64,000 bases of DNA. Origin: Linanthus parryae. Lineage: Eukaryota > Streptophyta > Magnoliopsida > Ericales > Polemoniaceae. Below, piece after piece: positions 10,401 through 22,579 of this stretch. The position numbers were made by a program, and so were the translations under genes. The notes beneath the pieces were generated by a model that saw only the letters and a list, made by a program, of their open reading frames with translations, ran no database searches and was not told where the DNA came from. Where the stretch lies: NCBI GenBank assembly GCA_023055425.1, contig JALGPY010000004.1, positions 111,455,504 through 111,519,503 of the forward strand, given 5' to 3'. The stretch's first letter is position 1. The number at the start of each line of letters is the position of its first letter.

Positions 10401-13400
10401 ATCATGGAATGCTCGATCAGGACCTTTGCATGTTCTCATAAATAATGCGGGGATATTTTCTATTAGAGGTTAGTACTGCAATAAGCTTCCTGAATTTCGT
10501 GAACCCTATGTTAAAATGACCTCTCTCATAATGTGTGTCCTGTTTGCATGAATTGATTGTTGTTGTGTGCTGTGTTTGAAGGTAACTGATATTTAGTGGG
10601 CTACTCGAACTTTCCCATTTCGTTTCACTTGTAACTGCTGGGTGTTTGGTTCTTAAAGCTGGTTAACCAGCCTGACCTAGGCAAAACTCCGAAGCATAAT
10701 AGTAATAAATTTTGCATATGATACCTATCAGACATAATCGTATGAATATAAGAACATAAGTGAAATATGAGGAGACGGACTGAGATGTTGAGGTGTCTAA
10801 ACCTTTTATGCAGAACCATACCATGTGGAATTGGAGATCGGTCCTGGCCATGATGGATAATGGTATCTCAAAGCTGCATAAACCATAATGATGGCTATAC
10901 TTCTTAAATTTCCCATCCCTGAAGAACTTTGACCATCCAGTCAATGGTTTCCCTGGGATATTTTTCTTGAAATCTGTTGAGCTGCCCTTTTTGATCTCAA
11001 AGCTGTAGAAACCATAACGATGGTTATACTTCCCCTGAACTTTTAGACTATCCGCTTTCCAATTTTCCTTGGAAACATTATTTTCTTGGAATTTGTTGAG
11101 CTACCCTTTCCTACTAGTTACAGTTGAGCCCTGCACATGACCATGTTGGATAGGAGAAGAAGATACTATGACGAAATACAAATCGACATTGGGATAAGCT
11201 TATATCTTTCCGTTATAATTTTGAAATAATATCTACGCCCCATATGTCTTAATCATAATCAATTTACTTTTCCTGCCTTTTTAGTAAAAATACAGACCGG
11301 TTTTTGACAATCCCTGACAGTAATTTCCTTCAATAACATATTGTAGTAGTATTAGTCCCTTAACCTAGTTTACACAAACATTTCAGTATTGTAGTGTCCC
11401 AAGTTACAATTCAGCAAATCATAGAAGTCAGAGAATAGTATATCCACACGTCTATGGAGCAAAGTGGATATCTGAAATACACAAACAATTGGAAACAACT
11501 CTTTGTTCGGTTTCTTATTGCTGGAACTTGGAGGGGACAAGCAGACAACGTCAACTGGCGAAATTCAATGCAGTTCAAGTTTATCATTTAGGCATGTACC
11601 TACTTTTGTGAAGTATGATAATCTTATATCCTTTTCGTTTTACACAAATTTTGGGTAACTCTTTATGCACAAACTTCATTGCTAGCACCAGAGTTTTGAC
11701 ATTTGTTTAAATTGAATCGAGCCTCCATAAGTGTAAGTATATTTTGTTTTGCTTACTGTATCACGACGTGAAATACACGGACACATGAAGTATGTCTCGT
11801 AACACCAATTCCACAATGGTTATCATACATCCATTATGCATCACTCCCCTCTCTGTATTATTGCATATGCACATTGTCTCCCTATGACGAACATGAATTT
11901 CATCATGGTTTTAGAACCGCGACATTTATCGTTGCAAAGATCCTGTTTAATTGGTACTGGAAGCAACAACCTCTGCTTATAGGCTATGAATTTTCTTTAA
12001 CATTAGCGAATCCCAAAGTTGGTCATTTAAGCTTATGAAGCCATACAGTTTTTATGAGTATTTCAGTAAATATTTTGGTCCATGTTAATGATTTAAAGAC
12101 CAATGTTAAGTTTCTGATGCTAATTGTTCTCAAAATATTATTGGTGGGGTCAGCTGGTATTCAATGATTTGGCGCCCAATACATATGTAAATGTTGTTCT
12201 GTAGTGGTCTAGTGGATAGCCCTTCATTACGTGTGAGCCAAAAGAATACGGAAGAGTTGGTATATAACAACATGAGACACATTCACACCACTAATGCATA
12301 TGACATAACGTTGAACTCAATTTTCTGAGATAAATTTGACATGAAAATTTCGGGCATACTAGATTAGCAGAAAAGCATTCTTGAACCAACATACATAACA
12401 GTAAAAAATAATAAGATGCTGAATGTAATACCATAGTCGTCAAATATTTCATGTGATTCCTATCTTACAAAGAGTTCTATTCCACTTTGGTGTAGCATTG
12501 GCAGGGAATACTGTAGAGGAACTTGTTACTTCAAGTAAACAAGTTTTTTTTTTGTCTCTAGCTATGTCCTTACTGTCGGGCTGATATGTCTTACTTCCCG
12601 TTCTTTAGAGCCACAAAAGTTTTCTAAGGATGGGAATGAAGAGCACATGCAAGTGAATCATCTCGCTCCAGCGCTGCTTCAGTTATTGCTTTTGCCATCT
12701 CTTATTAGAGGTTCTCCGAGCCGGATTGTTAATGTGAACTCTATTGTAAGTCTGTACCATTACCATAGTGTGAAGCTGTTTATATTCTCTCTATGCTTGG
12801 CTATCTTATAAGGATATATGTTCATGCATTGTTCGATAAGTATCAGTATATCGTCAAGTGTGTCCTTTATTTTCGTGTTCATTAACTAGACATAAGATAT
12901 TCGAAATTCGAACAAATTGAGATGTTTGAATAACAAATTTTTCCTGCAACTTTTAACTATGTAGATATGTTTCTTTGTTCTGATGTGTATTGTGGGCTTT
13001 TCCTTGGGCATGTCCCTAATTTAAGTGTGATTCATAGAGATCATTTCAAACACGCATACAAATAAGCAAAATAGTATACATCATCCATTTTTTTTTACCC
13101 ACACATGCCAGCCTTTTACAAGCAATTGGTACATATCTAATGTCATTTTGTGCAATAGTTTTCGAAAGCAAACTTGGAGATGGTTCACTTCACCATTTAA
13201 TAGTGGCAATCATTGAACTAACTGTAGACCTGCTTCATGGTAATTATTATATACAAATATCTTCTAACGGTGTATTCTTAACTATTTTTTTCTAGATGCA
13301 TCATGTTGGATTTGTTGATCCAGAAGATATGAATGTCGTGTCTGGAAAAAGAAAATATACAAGTTTAATAGGATACTCAAGCAGCAAATTGGCACAGGTA

Positions 13401-16400
13401 TACTGTAATATTTTTATTTATCTACGCCTTGGGAGGTGCTTCTTTATTCTTCACCTTGTCTCGTTATTTTCAAATTGACTGTATTAGTATTGCCTCAATT
13501 ATTTGCCTGAATGAACCATCTAACAATGTGTTACAGTAAAGGAAACAAAGAACATGACAAACTGACAATAATATCATAATTTTGAAGGCATATGCTCGTT
13601 ATGAATGGCTGTATTGAATGAGGGCGAGGGCTACCTTGTGGAGTCATATTTGACTATAATCCAGCTTTTGTGTTCAAGGATACTGAACGTAATGGCCCAA
13701 ACATTCACAAATGCAGATCCTAGTATAGTTGCCAACTTGTATCTGGCTACAAAATGTCGCACTAGATAGACTGACATTCTGGTGGACATGTCGTATTCAG
13801 TAAGAAAGAATACGGCTAAATTTCGATAGCTTTTTGTATATAGTTGGACTATTAAATGCCATGAGGTAGTGTCATATACAATCAATCAAACTTTTGTTTC
13901 CTTAAGAGCTCAAAATCGTCCTTCAAGAAATGGTTATGAGATCCATAGTCTTTTGTGCCTAGACATGAGTACATATTCAATTTTTGTATGCAATCATGGT
14001 TTATCCTCGTCGTTTCTTTTTCATTTGATTTGTTCTTAATTAAGTGGTGGGGAATTGGAGATCAAGAGAAAAAAGTATGCTTATCTTAAAGGGTTTATTA
14101 TATTTTGGACTTCAGAAGATATTAGAACTTTAGTGACCAGGAGTCCAGATTTGTTTTTGTAGTTTGTCAGTGTTGGATTATGATTTCCTTTTCATTACCT
14201 GTTTCATGGGAATGAATAGACTGGAAGCTTGTCTGGTAAACTGTTACCTGAAAGGCTGAAATTACTTTTGCGGAAAATTGTTTAATACTCTCTTTAGTTG
14301 GATGAGAATGCAAATGGCTTCAGCTACAACGGGATACAAGTCTTGAATTAGTTGGCGTGTTAATAAATATTAACATCCAGTTTTGTGCGTGGTTACTTGA
14401 TTATATCCTTTATACATTATTTTAGCACCAAGGCTTGTAGTTCTCTCTACTTGCAAGTTGAGTGTTCTTTTACTTAATTTCTTTTACCTCTCTCTTATCT
14501 ATCTTTACTGTGCTGTTTTTTGTGGTTATTATTATAAGTTCGGAAATTTATGGGTATGCAGGTCATGTTCAGTAGCATCCTGCATAAACGGCTGCCTGCT
14601 GAAGCTGGCATAAGCGTAGCGTGTGTTTCTCCTGGAATCGTCCACACTAATGTTGTAAGTTCCTCGAATATTTAATGTTTTTTGGTAGATGTTTACTTTT
14701 GGCTATTATATACGTTTATGTCTACTTCGCTCATCCAAATTATCATAGCTGTTAAAGATAGTTGGCTACTATAGATTTATAAGTAGAATCATGAGTTATA
14801 TTGTATTTTAACCTAAAAAAAATGTAGGGAGATTAAGCACCGCGAGAGAGGAGCACCATCGTATGATTTGTGACACCCACTTACCCAAAAGGTCAACCTT
14901 GTGAGTTAGGGCCCAAATCATACTATATTAACCATGAATCTCATGTCCACCATCCCGATGTGGGACAAACTGCTCACACATGATACCCAACAATCTCCCC
15001 CTTCATGTGTGAGCCCTTTAACATGCTCCCCCTCGCCCGGAAGCATTTGCCGAATTTCTTGGAATCACCTTTGTGAGAGAGCACCGGACCACCATCTGCC
15101 AGACCACCTGCTGGAGCAACACAGGAATTTGACCGTCTGCAGGAACATGGTCCACCATTCATGGAACACCCATCCATGAGAACACCGCACATCTCACCCT
15201 TTTGATTCACCACGGCAGCGCGCACGAACCTGGCTCTGATACCACTTGTAGAGATATTAAGCACCGCGAGAGATTAGCACCATAGTATGATCTGGGACAC
15301 CCACTTGCTCAAAAGGTCGACCTTATGAGTTAGGGCCCAAATCACACTTTATAAAACCATGAACTTCATGTTCACCATCCCGAGGTGGGACAAACTGCTC
15401 GCACATGATACCGAACAAAAAAGAACCAGGAGTGTATTCAACCTAGCTTATCTGTATAGATCTTGGTGTATATGCAAAGAAGTTTGAACCAGATATGATA
15501 GCGACGAGGCATACTCAGCTGAATAATTTGTCAAAATCATAAGACAGTACATGGCATGGACATATAAGGAATAACATCTTCGAAACAGTCTTCTTTCTTA
15601 TGGGCTACTGGGAAGGTCTCGTAGGGTCGGAGTTCTGTACAGATGGCAAGACCAAAAAGCCGCTGCTCTCTCTAATATGGCTATACCATTAAGGTGGTCT
15701 CTTTTAGGAATAGTTCTGCATCTTTTCTGCAGTCTGGTACACCTCCTGAAGTTGCTGTTCTGGATGATACCGAAGGTATTCAGATTTGAAAGCCAATGGA
15801 GTAGAAATTATCAGGTAAAGTCAAAGTGCTTGAGGTTTACTTGGTCTTTGTGGTAAATAATGCAGAGGGGTGCTGGTTAGTGGTTGCAGAGCGGTTGCTT
15901 TGGTTGCTGGTAAAGCCTCTATAGGGACTAGAAGATGGGTCTCGTTTAGCTCTAGGAGATTGATCATGGTTTTGATTTTTCTATACGCTCAGGGCTTTGT
16001 CAACTTTTGGCGCGTTAACCTTTTGTGTCTGTAAAAGAATGAGTTTGAAATATTTTCAAATCAGTCGAGGACATGAGTGAAATGGTAGACAGAAGCAGGA
16101 CTGGTACCAAACCCAAGAGGCCCAGGCTCTGCAGAGTGGAATTAATATGGGTTTATGTGAATCATGAATGGGGCAGACCTATTTAGAGCACATTTACTGT
16201 TGGGGTGGAGCCTGGTTTTGACGACCCGTTTATGAACCGACCCGCTTCATGTATTGCTACGTTCGTAACGTTCCTAAAAGGAGACATGATTCGTGGAGTG
16301 AAGGCTTGGTGATCCGGTTTGACTCGTTTGGGCTTGGGTCCGACCCGCTTTAATGAGTTGTCTATCTATAGAGCTATTAGGGCTTGTAGCTGTATGCTGA

Positions 16401-18146
16401 GCAATTTCTTGATTCCGCTAGTAATTCTCTCTGAGATGATTTTGTCTGTTTTAGTGAAATCTCTGCAACTCCGTGGATGTAGGCTGTTTTGCCAAACCAC
16501 GTAAATCTTTATTTTGATTCTTTCTTCTTGTGTGAGTTTTTGAGTTTTTCCTCCATTATCTGCGTAACAATCACTGTGCAAGATCCCGTTTCCGAGTTTT
16601 AACTTAAATTCATGTGATTGTCTTTGTTTTTAAACTAAAACCAGGAACATGTGAGGAGCTTACTAGACGGTGAATTATATTCCATACTTATTTTTGTTCT
16701 TCCTTTAAAGATCAAAGCTCTTATCCATAATATAGATGATGTATTACGTTTAATCCATGCCTGCACTCATCTTCAGTTGTAAAGCAATGAAACAGGACAC
16801 TAGTTATTGTGCATAGCATCCGGGGTTGCATATTCTGATACAGATGCTGCATTTCCAACTCCTGGAAGTAGGTGTTATGTTATCATGTGTATGTTATTGG
16901 GTTAGGGGGATAGTCCTCCTGTATCTTATACCTTCCCACAAACACTTTGGGACATAATCTCTGTCAGCATTTTGGTTGAAATATTGTATTGCTTTCGTTA
17001 TGCTTAATTGATAATAAGGAAATACTATTCTTAACTTTTCAGGCCAGGGATCTCTCCAAGATTGTTCAAGCTGGTTATCGTCTAATACCGTACTTCTTGT
17101 TTGATGCCCAAGAAGGTGAGAGTTTCCTAAATGCCAAGTCATAGATCTGTGTTCTTTACCAGTGACTTCTGTTTTCAATCGATACCTTAAAAGTAGTCTA
17201 TGCAACTATCAACGTAGGAACAATTTTTGTTGGAAATATTTCTATTAAAATTTTAGTTAATGTCAAACACATTAACTAAATTGAACGATGCAAAAGAGTT
17301 AAGTTGTTGATAGAGACATAGAGTACATTTCCATAGTGCTGTAGTAAGTGGAAATTTCTCCTACTCTCCTTCATACGAGCAGAATTTTTAACATCAAACC
17401 ACGGTGGTGCAAGCCACTTGTTGATGTTCTTCATTCATATTTCCATGAACTCCTGCTTTTCCCTCTCTTTTTTGTTCTCCAAATCAGAACAACCCCAACA
17501 CTAACAATGGTAACGCAAAAGATTGTGGAAAAAATGCAACTGTTAAGAGGGATATCTGGTGTCATTCCATGGTAATCTATAATAGCCTCCAGAGTGTGGT
17601 GTTGCCTTCTGCTTGATGTTGCTAGCGTCTGAGAACACTAACACAGCTGACAGCTGCTAGGTAGATTGTATATTTTACATTTTGGTTGACGATAACATAG
17701 GAGAAATTACACCTTGTTTAGCTTGCCATGTCACACGAACAAATGCCACGGATGTATTACATAATCTATCATTGGTTTATTCCCATTATTTTAATAGAGT
17801 GTATGATATCTTATGTAATACTATATGTTTTCCGTCCATGACAAAATCTCTGAATAATACCTGTTAATTGCTGTGTAATACAGGCTCCAGAAGTTCACTC
17901 TTTGCCGCAAGCGATCCACAAGTTCAAGAGTATTGTGAAATGTTGAAAGCCGATGAGTGGCCTGTCTGCGCTTACCTAAACCACGACTGCCGTCCTGCAA
18001 ACCCTTCTGAAGAAGCGCACAACCAGGAAACTTCGCTTCAAGTATGGGAAAAGACATTAGAGATGATTGGTCTTCCTTCAGATGCACTGGAAAGGCTTTT
18101 GGAAGGGAAAGAAGTTCAGTGCAAATTTGGAAGCCACCACGAGTAG
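7410..18146 (+). CDS. FEY: FEY-type short-chain dehydrogenase/reductase, 8 exons
   Basis: The exons I place are 7410-7690, 9164-9284, 10351-10468, 12609-12745, 13296-13397, 14562-14654, 17043-17115 and 17884-18146. All introns are GT-AG, and the sum is 1188 nt, or 395 residues plus stop. The protein has an acidic then lysine-rich N-terminus, a hydrophobic aromatic stretch (about residues 41-62) that may contact membrane, and a classic SDR Rossmann fold. Visible motifs are the cofactor motif TGSTSGIG (82-89), NNAG (165-168), Ser218, YSSSK (Tyr246, Lys250) and SPG (276-278). SDRs use NAD(P)(H) to oxidise or reduce alcohols and ketones; the substrate is unknown. I recognise it as the FOREVER YOUNG family, linked in Arabidopsis to leaf positioning at the shoot apex. 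The start was chosen as the first in-frame ATG downstream of the promoter duplication; the frame is open further upstream, but only with non-ATG codons. Confidence 0.85.
7937..8106 (+). repeat. Tandem duplication inside FEY intron 1
   Basis: Two direct units of about 85 bp, starting at 7937 and 8022, share GAGTGGGATTGAATGCACAA and a later TGTTTGGTT-GGATGTA-GAGATCATA block. The remainder of intron 1 (7691-9163) shows nothing I recognise. Confidence 0.6.
9285..14561 (+). other. Introns 2-5 of the FEY-type gene
   Basis: Intron 2 (9285-10350), intron 3 (10469-12608), intron 4 (12746-13295) and intron 5 (13398-14561) are T-rich, begin GTATAC, GTTAGT, GTAAGT and GTATAC, and end in pyrimidine-rich AG. 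I see no additional gene or delimitable element in them. Intron 3, at 2.1 kb, is long enough to hide an old insertion. Confidence 0.5.
14823..15417 (-). mobile_element. TRIM retrotransposon in FEY intron 6, antisense
   Basis: Two direct repeats, 14823-14992 and 15247-15417 (about 170 bp each, beginning TGTAG and ending in ACA), enclose about 250 bp without coding capacity. On the minus strand the LTR at 15247 is followed by TGGTATCAGAGCCAGG, a primer binding site for initiator methionine tRNA. A purine tract (GAAGGGGGAGAT) precedes the second LTR. This order defines a TRIM (terminal-repeat retrotransposon in miniature) running opposite to the host gene. AAAAA on both sides may be the 5-bp target duplication. 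The LTRs differ at many positions, so the insertion is not recent. Confidence 0.8.
15600..16620. mobile_element. Possible old LTR or retroelement fragment in intron 6
   Basis: This part of intron 6 is richer in G+C than the other introns. Near 16480-16530 it contains GCCAAACCACGTAAATCTTT, which resembles the R/U5 part of plant LTRs. No partner LTR, primer site or coding domain is visible, so this is a guess from composition and one motif. Confidence 0.25.
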
Positions 18147-19168
18147 GGTAATTGCATATTACTATTAGTATCGTTTTTACTTTTTTACGAGGGGGATCAA
18201 TATTATGGATAGGTAGCCTTTACCCTCTCATTCTATTTCTCGTCTTCACTCCGTTGAACTAAAAGACATAGCTAAGATATGCCCTTTGATGCTTCTATTT
18301 TCTTTCTTGAAGGGAACTCCTTTTGTCTAGGTTGTGCAATATCTTTGTCAACTGATTATAGGGTACATGGGAATAATCAGCCTTTGTATATCTGTTTGCT
18401 GTCATGTTTTTGCTGCTGTAAAATAACTCGATTCTATGGTTTTGTCGATTTCTTGTAGTGCTCAACTTCAAATGAAGATTGAGATACAATGTGACTGAAT
18501 TTATTGGAACCTTGAAGCATATGAGATTGAGAGATTCATTGGTGTGACATTTAGTTTCCGTAAAGTTAATTAGTACGAATAGTGCTATGAAAACATCAGC
18601 TGTTAGAAAATTACTCCTGAAGTGCATCAAAGTTATTGGAGTTGGTGTGATTAGGTCTTTTTTGCAGGGAGTGCTCAAACAACCAACATTATCAGAAATA
18701 GAAAATTAGATTATTGCATAATTCAGCAATTTCTTCTTCGTCAACACTACAAGAGGCTTTGCTTGCGTATGAAGAACGGTGAAGTATTTGGTTTGAGTAT
18801 TGAGCTACCGATAAATAGTTGGGATTGTCTACGTACATGATGAACATAATTTCTGACTATCTCTATTTTTTCTCATAAGAATTTCTCTTCAAGTCTGCCT
18901 GGTTGTACAACTATTATAATTCCTCAGAATTGATGGGGTGACCAGGGCCTGGGTTTGGGCAAGTTCGGCTCATGTCTCATCGGGCTGAGATCAGATTTAC
19001 CAAGCCCAAGCCCGGCCCATTAATCAGGCGAACTTTGAAGACCCATGCTCATTAAATTTTGATTTCTAATGCCCGAGCCTTAAGTTCATGCCTACAAGTT
19101 TAATTTGGTATGAAATATTAATGTCAATTTAAATGTTACTTGGGGCCATCTTGAGTATGCTTCACTTA
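18147..19168 (+). other. FEY 3' untranslated region and downstream flank
   Basis: Starts right after the TAG stop. Most of it recurs downstream of the duplicated exons (28891-29482 then 32352-32860 for copy B; a shorter stretch to about 34245 for copy C), which marks it as part of the duplicated segment. No further gene seen. Confidence 0.6.
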
Positions 19169-19630
19169 GGGGTGCGATTTCGGTTCGAACCGAACCGGAA
19201 CCGAACCAATTGGAGCCAAACCGGTCGGTTTCGGTTCGATTTTTCGGTTAGTAATGGGCCTTCGGTTCGGTTGAACCGGAACCGATTAATGGGGTTCGGC
19301 TGGAACCGAACCGGAACCGTTAACCAAAACCGGTTGGTTGACGGGTTCGGTTTCGGTTCGGTTCCGGTTCAGAACCGATTAGGACAACACACAAACGGGC
19401 ATTTTTTTTAAAATCAAGCCGTTGGACCGGTTTTCGGTTCGGTTCCGGGCCGGTTCCGGTTCCGGTTCCGGTTCCGAAAAAAGTAGAAACCGAACTGTAA
19501 CCGGTATACCCCGGGTCCGGGTCCGGTTCGGTTCGTCGGTTTGTCGGTTCGGTTACGGGTCCTTTTAATCGGTTGGTTTTCTCTCGGTTTCGGTTCGGTT
19601 CTCGGGTGAACCGAACCGAATTCGCACCTC
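19169..19630. repeat. CGGTTC-rich element with inverted ends
   Basis: A 462-bp block made almost entirely of GGTTCGG/CCGAACC units with an expanded GGTTCC run near 19440-19475. The left end GGGGTGCGATTTCGGTTCG and the reverse complement of the right end, GAGGTGCGAATTCGGTTCGG, match, so it is a terminal-inverted-repeat element of the GGGGTGCGAATTCGGTTCGG type dispersed in plant genomes. It lies in sequence shared with copy B (compare 32755-32850), where it is absent. The target duplication is not clean. Confidence 0.55.
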
Positions 19631-20050
19631 TACTTCTACTGCCGGCATAACTGTTTTTCAACGGCAGAAACAGTTTTAGCGTGTTCGGTAGAAAATAAAT
19701 TATTCTACATACAGTTTATACTGTCCCACAACATATTTTAGGAAGAAATGTGGAGGTGTTTTTCCGGAATTTGCTTTTAATTAAGGGTAAAAGACAAAAA
19801 CCACCCTCCATTTATGGGAGAAATACATTTTGCTCCCTAATTTATGGGAAAAATACCTTTTTCACCCATCTCAGTGGATGGAGGGTGGACATATACCACC
19901 CTTCTGTTACAATCCGTAAGTGGAGGGGTGCAAACTGACTTTTTGTGACCATTTTACCCTTATTGATTGTGAACAAATACCACATTTTTTTGTTTATTAT
20001 TGAATTTATCATGTTCTTGATGTTCTTGGTGTTCTTGAGCACCACCTCCA

Positions 20051-20564
20051 CTACCACCAAATCTCCACCAACACCAACACCTTACTTTGTTTCCCTTCAT
20101 TCATTGAGTTTGATTCAAACCCACTTCGTAGATCCGAAGCCCCAAACCAATCCAAACCCACTGTAACAACTACAATCGCCACCAAACCCACTAAACAACC
20201 ACAATCGCCACCCACCACCACTGAAATCCTCATTCTCCGACCCAACCCCAGCAAGACCCGATTCGAACCCTCTCATTGGAGAGAGAGGGGGGGATTTTCA
20301 TCAGAGAAGGAGGGGGCGGAGAAACCCAGAACAATTCCTGCCACAATCGTCGGGAGTGCTTCGCCATCGGGTTTGCGGGTGTAGGTGAGGAAGGCGCCGG
20401 TGGCGGCCTGGAGGCCGGCGATTATAAAATTGATGCAACCAAGCATTGAAGAACACCACCAATCAAACCCATTTGCAGAAAGTTTCACAAAAACTGCTAA
20501 GAACCCATTTCCTCTTAAAGGGGGACTTCCTTCAAACACCTGGTGTGCAGTCAAAATGAAGCCA
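20051..20564 (-). other. Gene-like cargo of the MULE, unrecognised
   Basis: A GC-rich stretch inside the MULE. The minus strand is open over 20273-20554 and encodes a hydrophobic, small-residue-rich protein (for example INFIIAGLQAATGAFLTY and VAGIVLGFSAPS), reminiscent of a membrane segment. The cargo resumes at 25686-25860 beyond the copia insertion. I do not recognise the source gene. It is probably a captured exon fragment and not a gene in its own right. Confidence 0.35.
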
Positions 20565-20569
20565 AAACG

Positions 20570-20941
20570 TAATAACGGATGGGCTTGTCACAAAACTCAG
20601 AAGAAGCTTTGGGCCATATACAAAGCCCACAAGTCTCAAGATAAACAAGAAGTCCAGAAGTTGTAGCCCAAACAAATCATCTTTATATAGTTCAGTGTAA
20701 ATACCCCTAACTAATGAGGGTATAATAGTCATTCCGTCTTTTGTACTAAACCCTAGCTGTGCTTCACACCGTTGGATCAGACAGTACAAATCCGACCGTT
20801 GAGGAGCCACTATATAAGGCCACCTCTGCTGTATCAACATCATTGAATCGATTCATTATTTGTGTATATACACTCACAGCCTCTTCTTCTTCCTCTCTGC
20901 AAAACTAGGGTTTACACCCTCTTCTTCTCTCAATCCTTTCA
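20570..20941 (+). repeat. 5' LTR of the copia element
   Basis: Begins TAATAACGG, not the usual TG, and ends CTTTCA. A TATA-like CACTATATAAGG lies near 20811-20822, about 120 bp before the LTR end, and is the probable promoter. The GAGGGTATAATAG further upstream is a weaker candidate. Confidence 0.9.
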
Positions 20942-20953
20942 TGGTATCAGAGC
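20942..20953 (+). promoter_or_regulatory. Primer binding site (initiator Met-tRNA)
   Basis: TGGTATCAGAGC, immediately after the 5' LTR. It is complementary to the 3' end of plant initiator methionine tRNA and typical for copia elements. Confidence 0.9.
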
Positions 20954-20957
20954 AGTG

Positions 20958-22133
20958 ATGTCGCTCACCACCACCACCACCACACCGGCTTCACCGCCGT
21001 TATACCTTTTAACCAATATACAAAACCTCTTACCCTTCAAACTTGAGGCTTCCAATTTTGTTTTGTGGAAGCACCAGATTTCTTCCATTTTTCGCACACA
21101 CAATCTCTTTGGGTTTCTTGATGGAACCAATCTTTGTCCCGCCGAGTTCTTACCCTCCACCACTGGATCTGACCCTCCGATGGTCAATCCAGCCTTCACG
21201 GCGTGGCATCAACAGGATCAGGCGGTCCTGACGATCCTGAACGCCACTTTATCACCCGAATCCCTCACTCAGGTGATTGGCTCTTCTACCTCTCATGAAG
21301 CTTGGCTTATACTTGAGCGGCGTTATGCGTCTCTCACCAGATCCCACATCTTGCAACTCAAAGGTGATCTCCAGAACATCAAAAAGGGTTCCGATTCCAT
21401 TGATTCATACATGCAACGCCTCAAGACGATTCGAAACCGTCTTGCCGTATCCTCTGTGCTCGTCTATGATGAGGATATGCTTCTTTATACCCTTCATGGT
21501 CTACCACCGGAGTTTAACCCTTTCAGATCCTCTCTTCGCATAAATTCTGCGCCCATCTCTTTTGAGGAACTCCATGTCTTGCTTAAAGCAGAAGAGCAGA
21601 TGCTTGCCTCGCAGTCTCCGGCCCCAGATCTATCCAATCCGACGGCGTTCTATCATTACCGCGGCGGTCGTGGTGGCCGTCAACCCTCTGGGTTTCGTGG
21701 TGGGGGTCGATCCGGCTCACGTGGCGGCGGTCGATCCAACTTGAGAGGGGGCGGTCATCCTGGATCCGGATCTGGTCAATCCTATGGCTCAGAACCTGGG
21801 TCCGGATCTGGGACCGGGTATGGATCTGGGTACGGGTCCGGTTCATTCGGATCCGGGTATGGTTCCGGTTCGGGTCGCGGTGGTTCTGGTTCGGGTCGCT
21901 CCGGTTCAAGGGGGCGGTATTCTGGTTCGGGTCGTGGAGCCTCTGGACCGGTTAATTGTCAAATCTGCGGGCTCAAATACCACTCTAACTTGACTGCTAT
22001 CACCGAATGGACTATGCCTACCAGGGTAGGCATCCACCGGAGCAGCTTTCTGCCATGGCTGCCACTTCCTCTCAACAGCAAGCTCCACACTCTGAGCTCT
22101 GGCTCACTGACACCGGAGCTTCCAATCATATGA
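20958..22133 (+). CDS. copia gag with frameshifted zinc knuckle
   Basis: The ATG at 20958 lies just after the primer site. The N-terminal two thirds match the copia Gag (UBN2/retrotransposon gag) fold, with WLILERRYASLTRSHILQL and MQRLKTIRNRL visible. A long Gly/Arg/Ser-rich stretch (roughly residues 235-325) follows, and then the start of a CCHC zinc knuckle (CQICGLKYHS). One base appears to be missing just before the third cysteine near 21990, so the frame leaves the gag-pol reading and runs on as unrelated sequence to the stop at 22133. Confidence 0.8.
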   Translation: MSLTTTTTTPASPPLYLLTNIQNLLPFKLEASNFVLWKHQISSIFRTHNLFGFLDGTNLCPAEFLPSTTGSDPPMVNPAFTAWHQQDQAVLTILNATLSPESLTQVIGSSTSHEAWLILERRYASLTRSHILQLKGDLQNIKKGSDSIDSYMQRLKTIRNRLAVSSVLVYDEDMLLYTLHGLPPEFNPFRSSLRINSAPISFEELHVLLKAEEQMLASQSPAPDLSNPTAFYHYRGGRGGRQPSGFRGGGRSGSRGGGRSNLRGGGHPGSGSGQSYGSEPGSGSGTGYGSGYGSGSFGSGYGSGSGRGGSGSGRSGSRGRYSGSGRGASGPVNCQICGLKYHSNLTAITEWTMPTRVGIHRSSFLPWLPLPLNSKLHTLSSGSLTPELPII

Positions 22134-22579
22134 CCTCCGACTTCCGCAACCTCTCTCTTGCAGAGCCATATGCTGGAAATGACTGCGTTACAGTTGGTAA
22201 CGGTTCCTCTCTCCCCATAAAAAATTCTGGTACTGCCTTTCTTACAACTTCTAATTGCACATATTCTTTATCTAATACATTACATGTGCCTAAATTATCT
22301 GTTAATTTACTATCTGTCCACAAGTTTTGTTCGGACCACAATACTCGTTTTATTTTTGATAAAGACTCATTTTGTATCCAGGCCAAGGATACGGACAAAA
22401 TCCTTTTTCAGGGACCGAGTAAAAATGGACTGTACCCCTTCTCTTCTCTATCTCTTCAAGGTCCTCAAGCTCATTTAGGCCACAAAGTCAAGTCCCAACT
22501 ATGGCACTCTTGTCTCAGTGTGTTACTTGTATTTCTGGTTTTGCTAAGAACAATGGATCTATTTGTGAGGCCTGTTTAG
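22007..22579 (+). pseudogene. copia protease and pre-integrase part
   Basis: This frame continues the polyprotein after the gag frameshift. WLTDTGASNHMT holds the aspartic protease active site (D-T/S-G, here DTGAS), followed by the start of the gag-pre-integrase zinc-binding region (LWHS near 22498). A small deletion removes the usual LGHP part of that motif, and the frame shifts again, so the HHCC zinc finger is incomplete. Confidence 0.8.

Noticed and set aside
19133..19661. Open frames on both strands rich in Asn/Arg/Gly/Thr
   Set aside because: They are translations of the CGGTTC repeat.
20532..20843. Minus-strand frame of 103 codons, nearly repeated at 25303-25587
   Set aside because: Lies in the copia LTRs and is duplicated only because the LTRs are.
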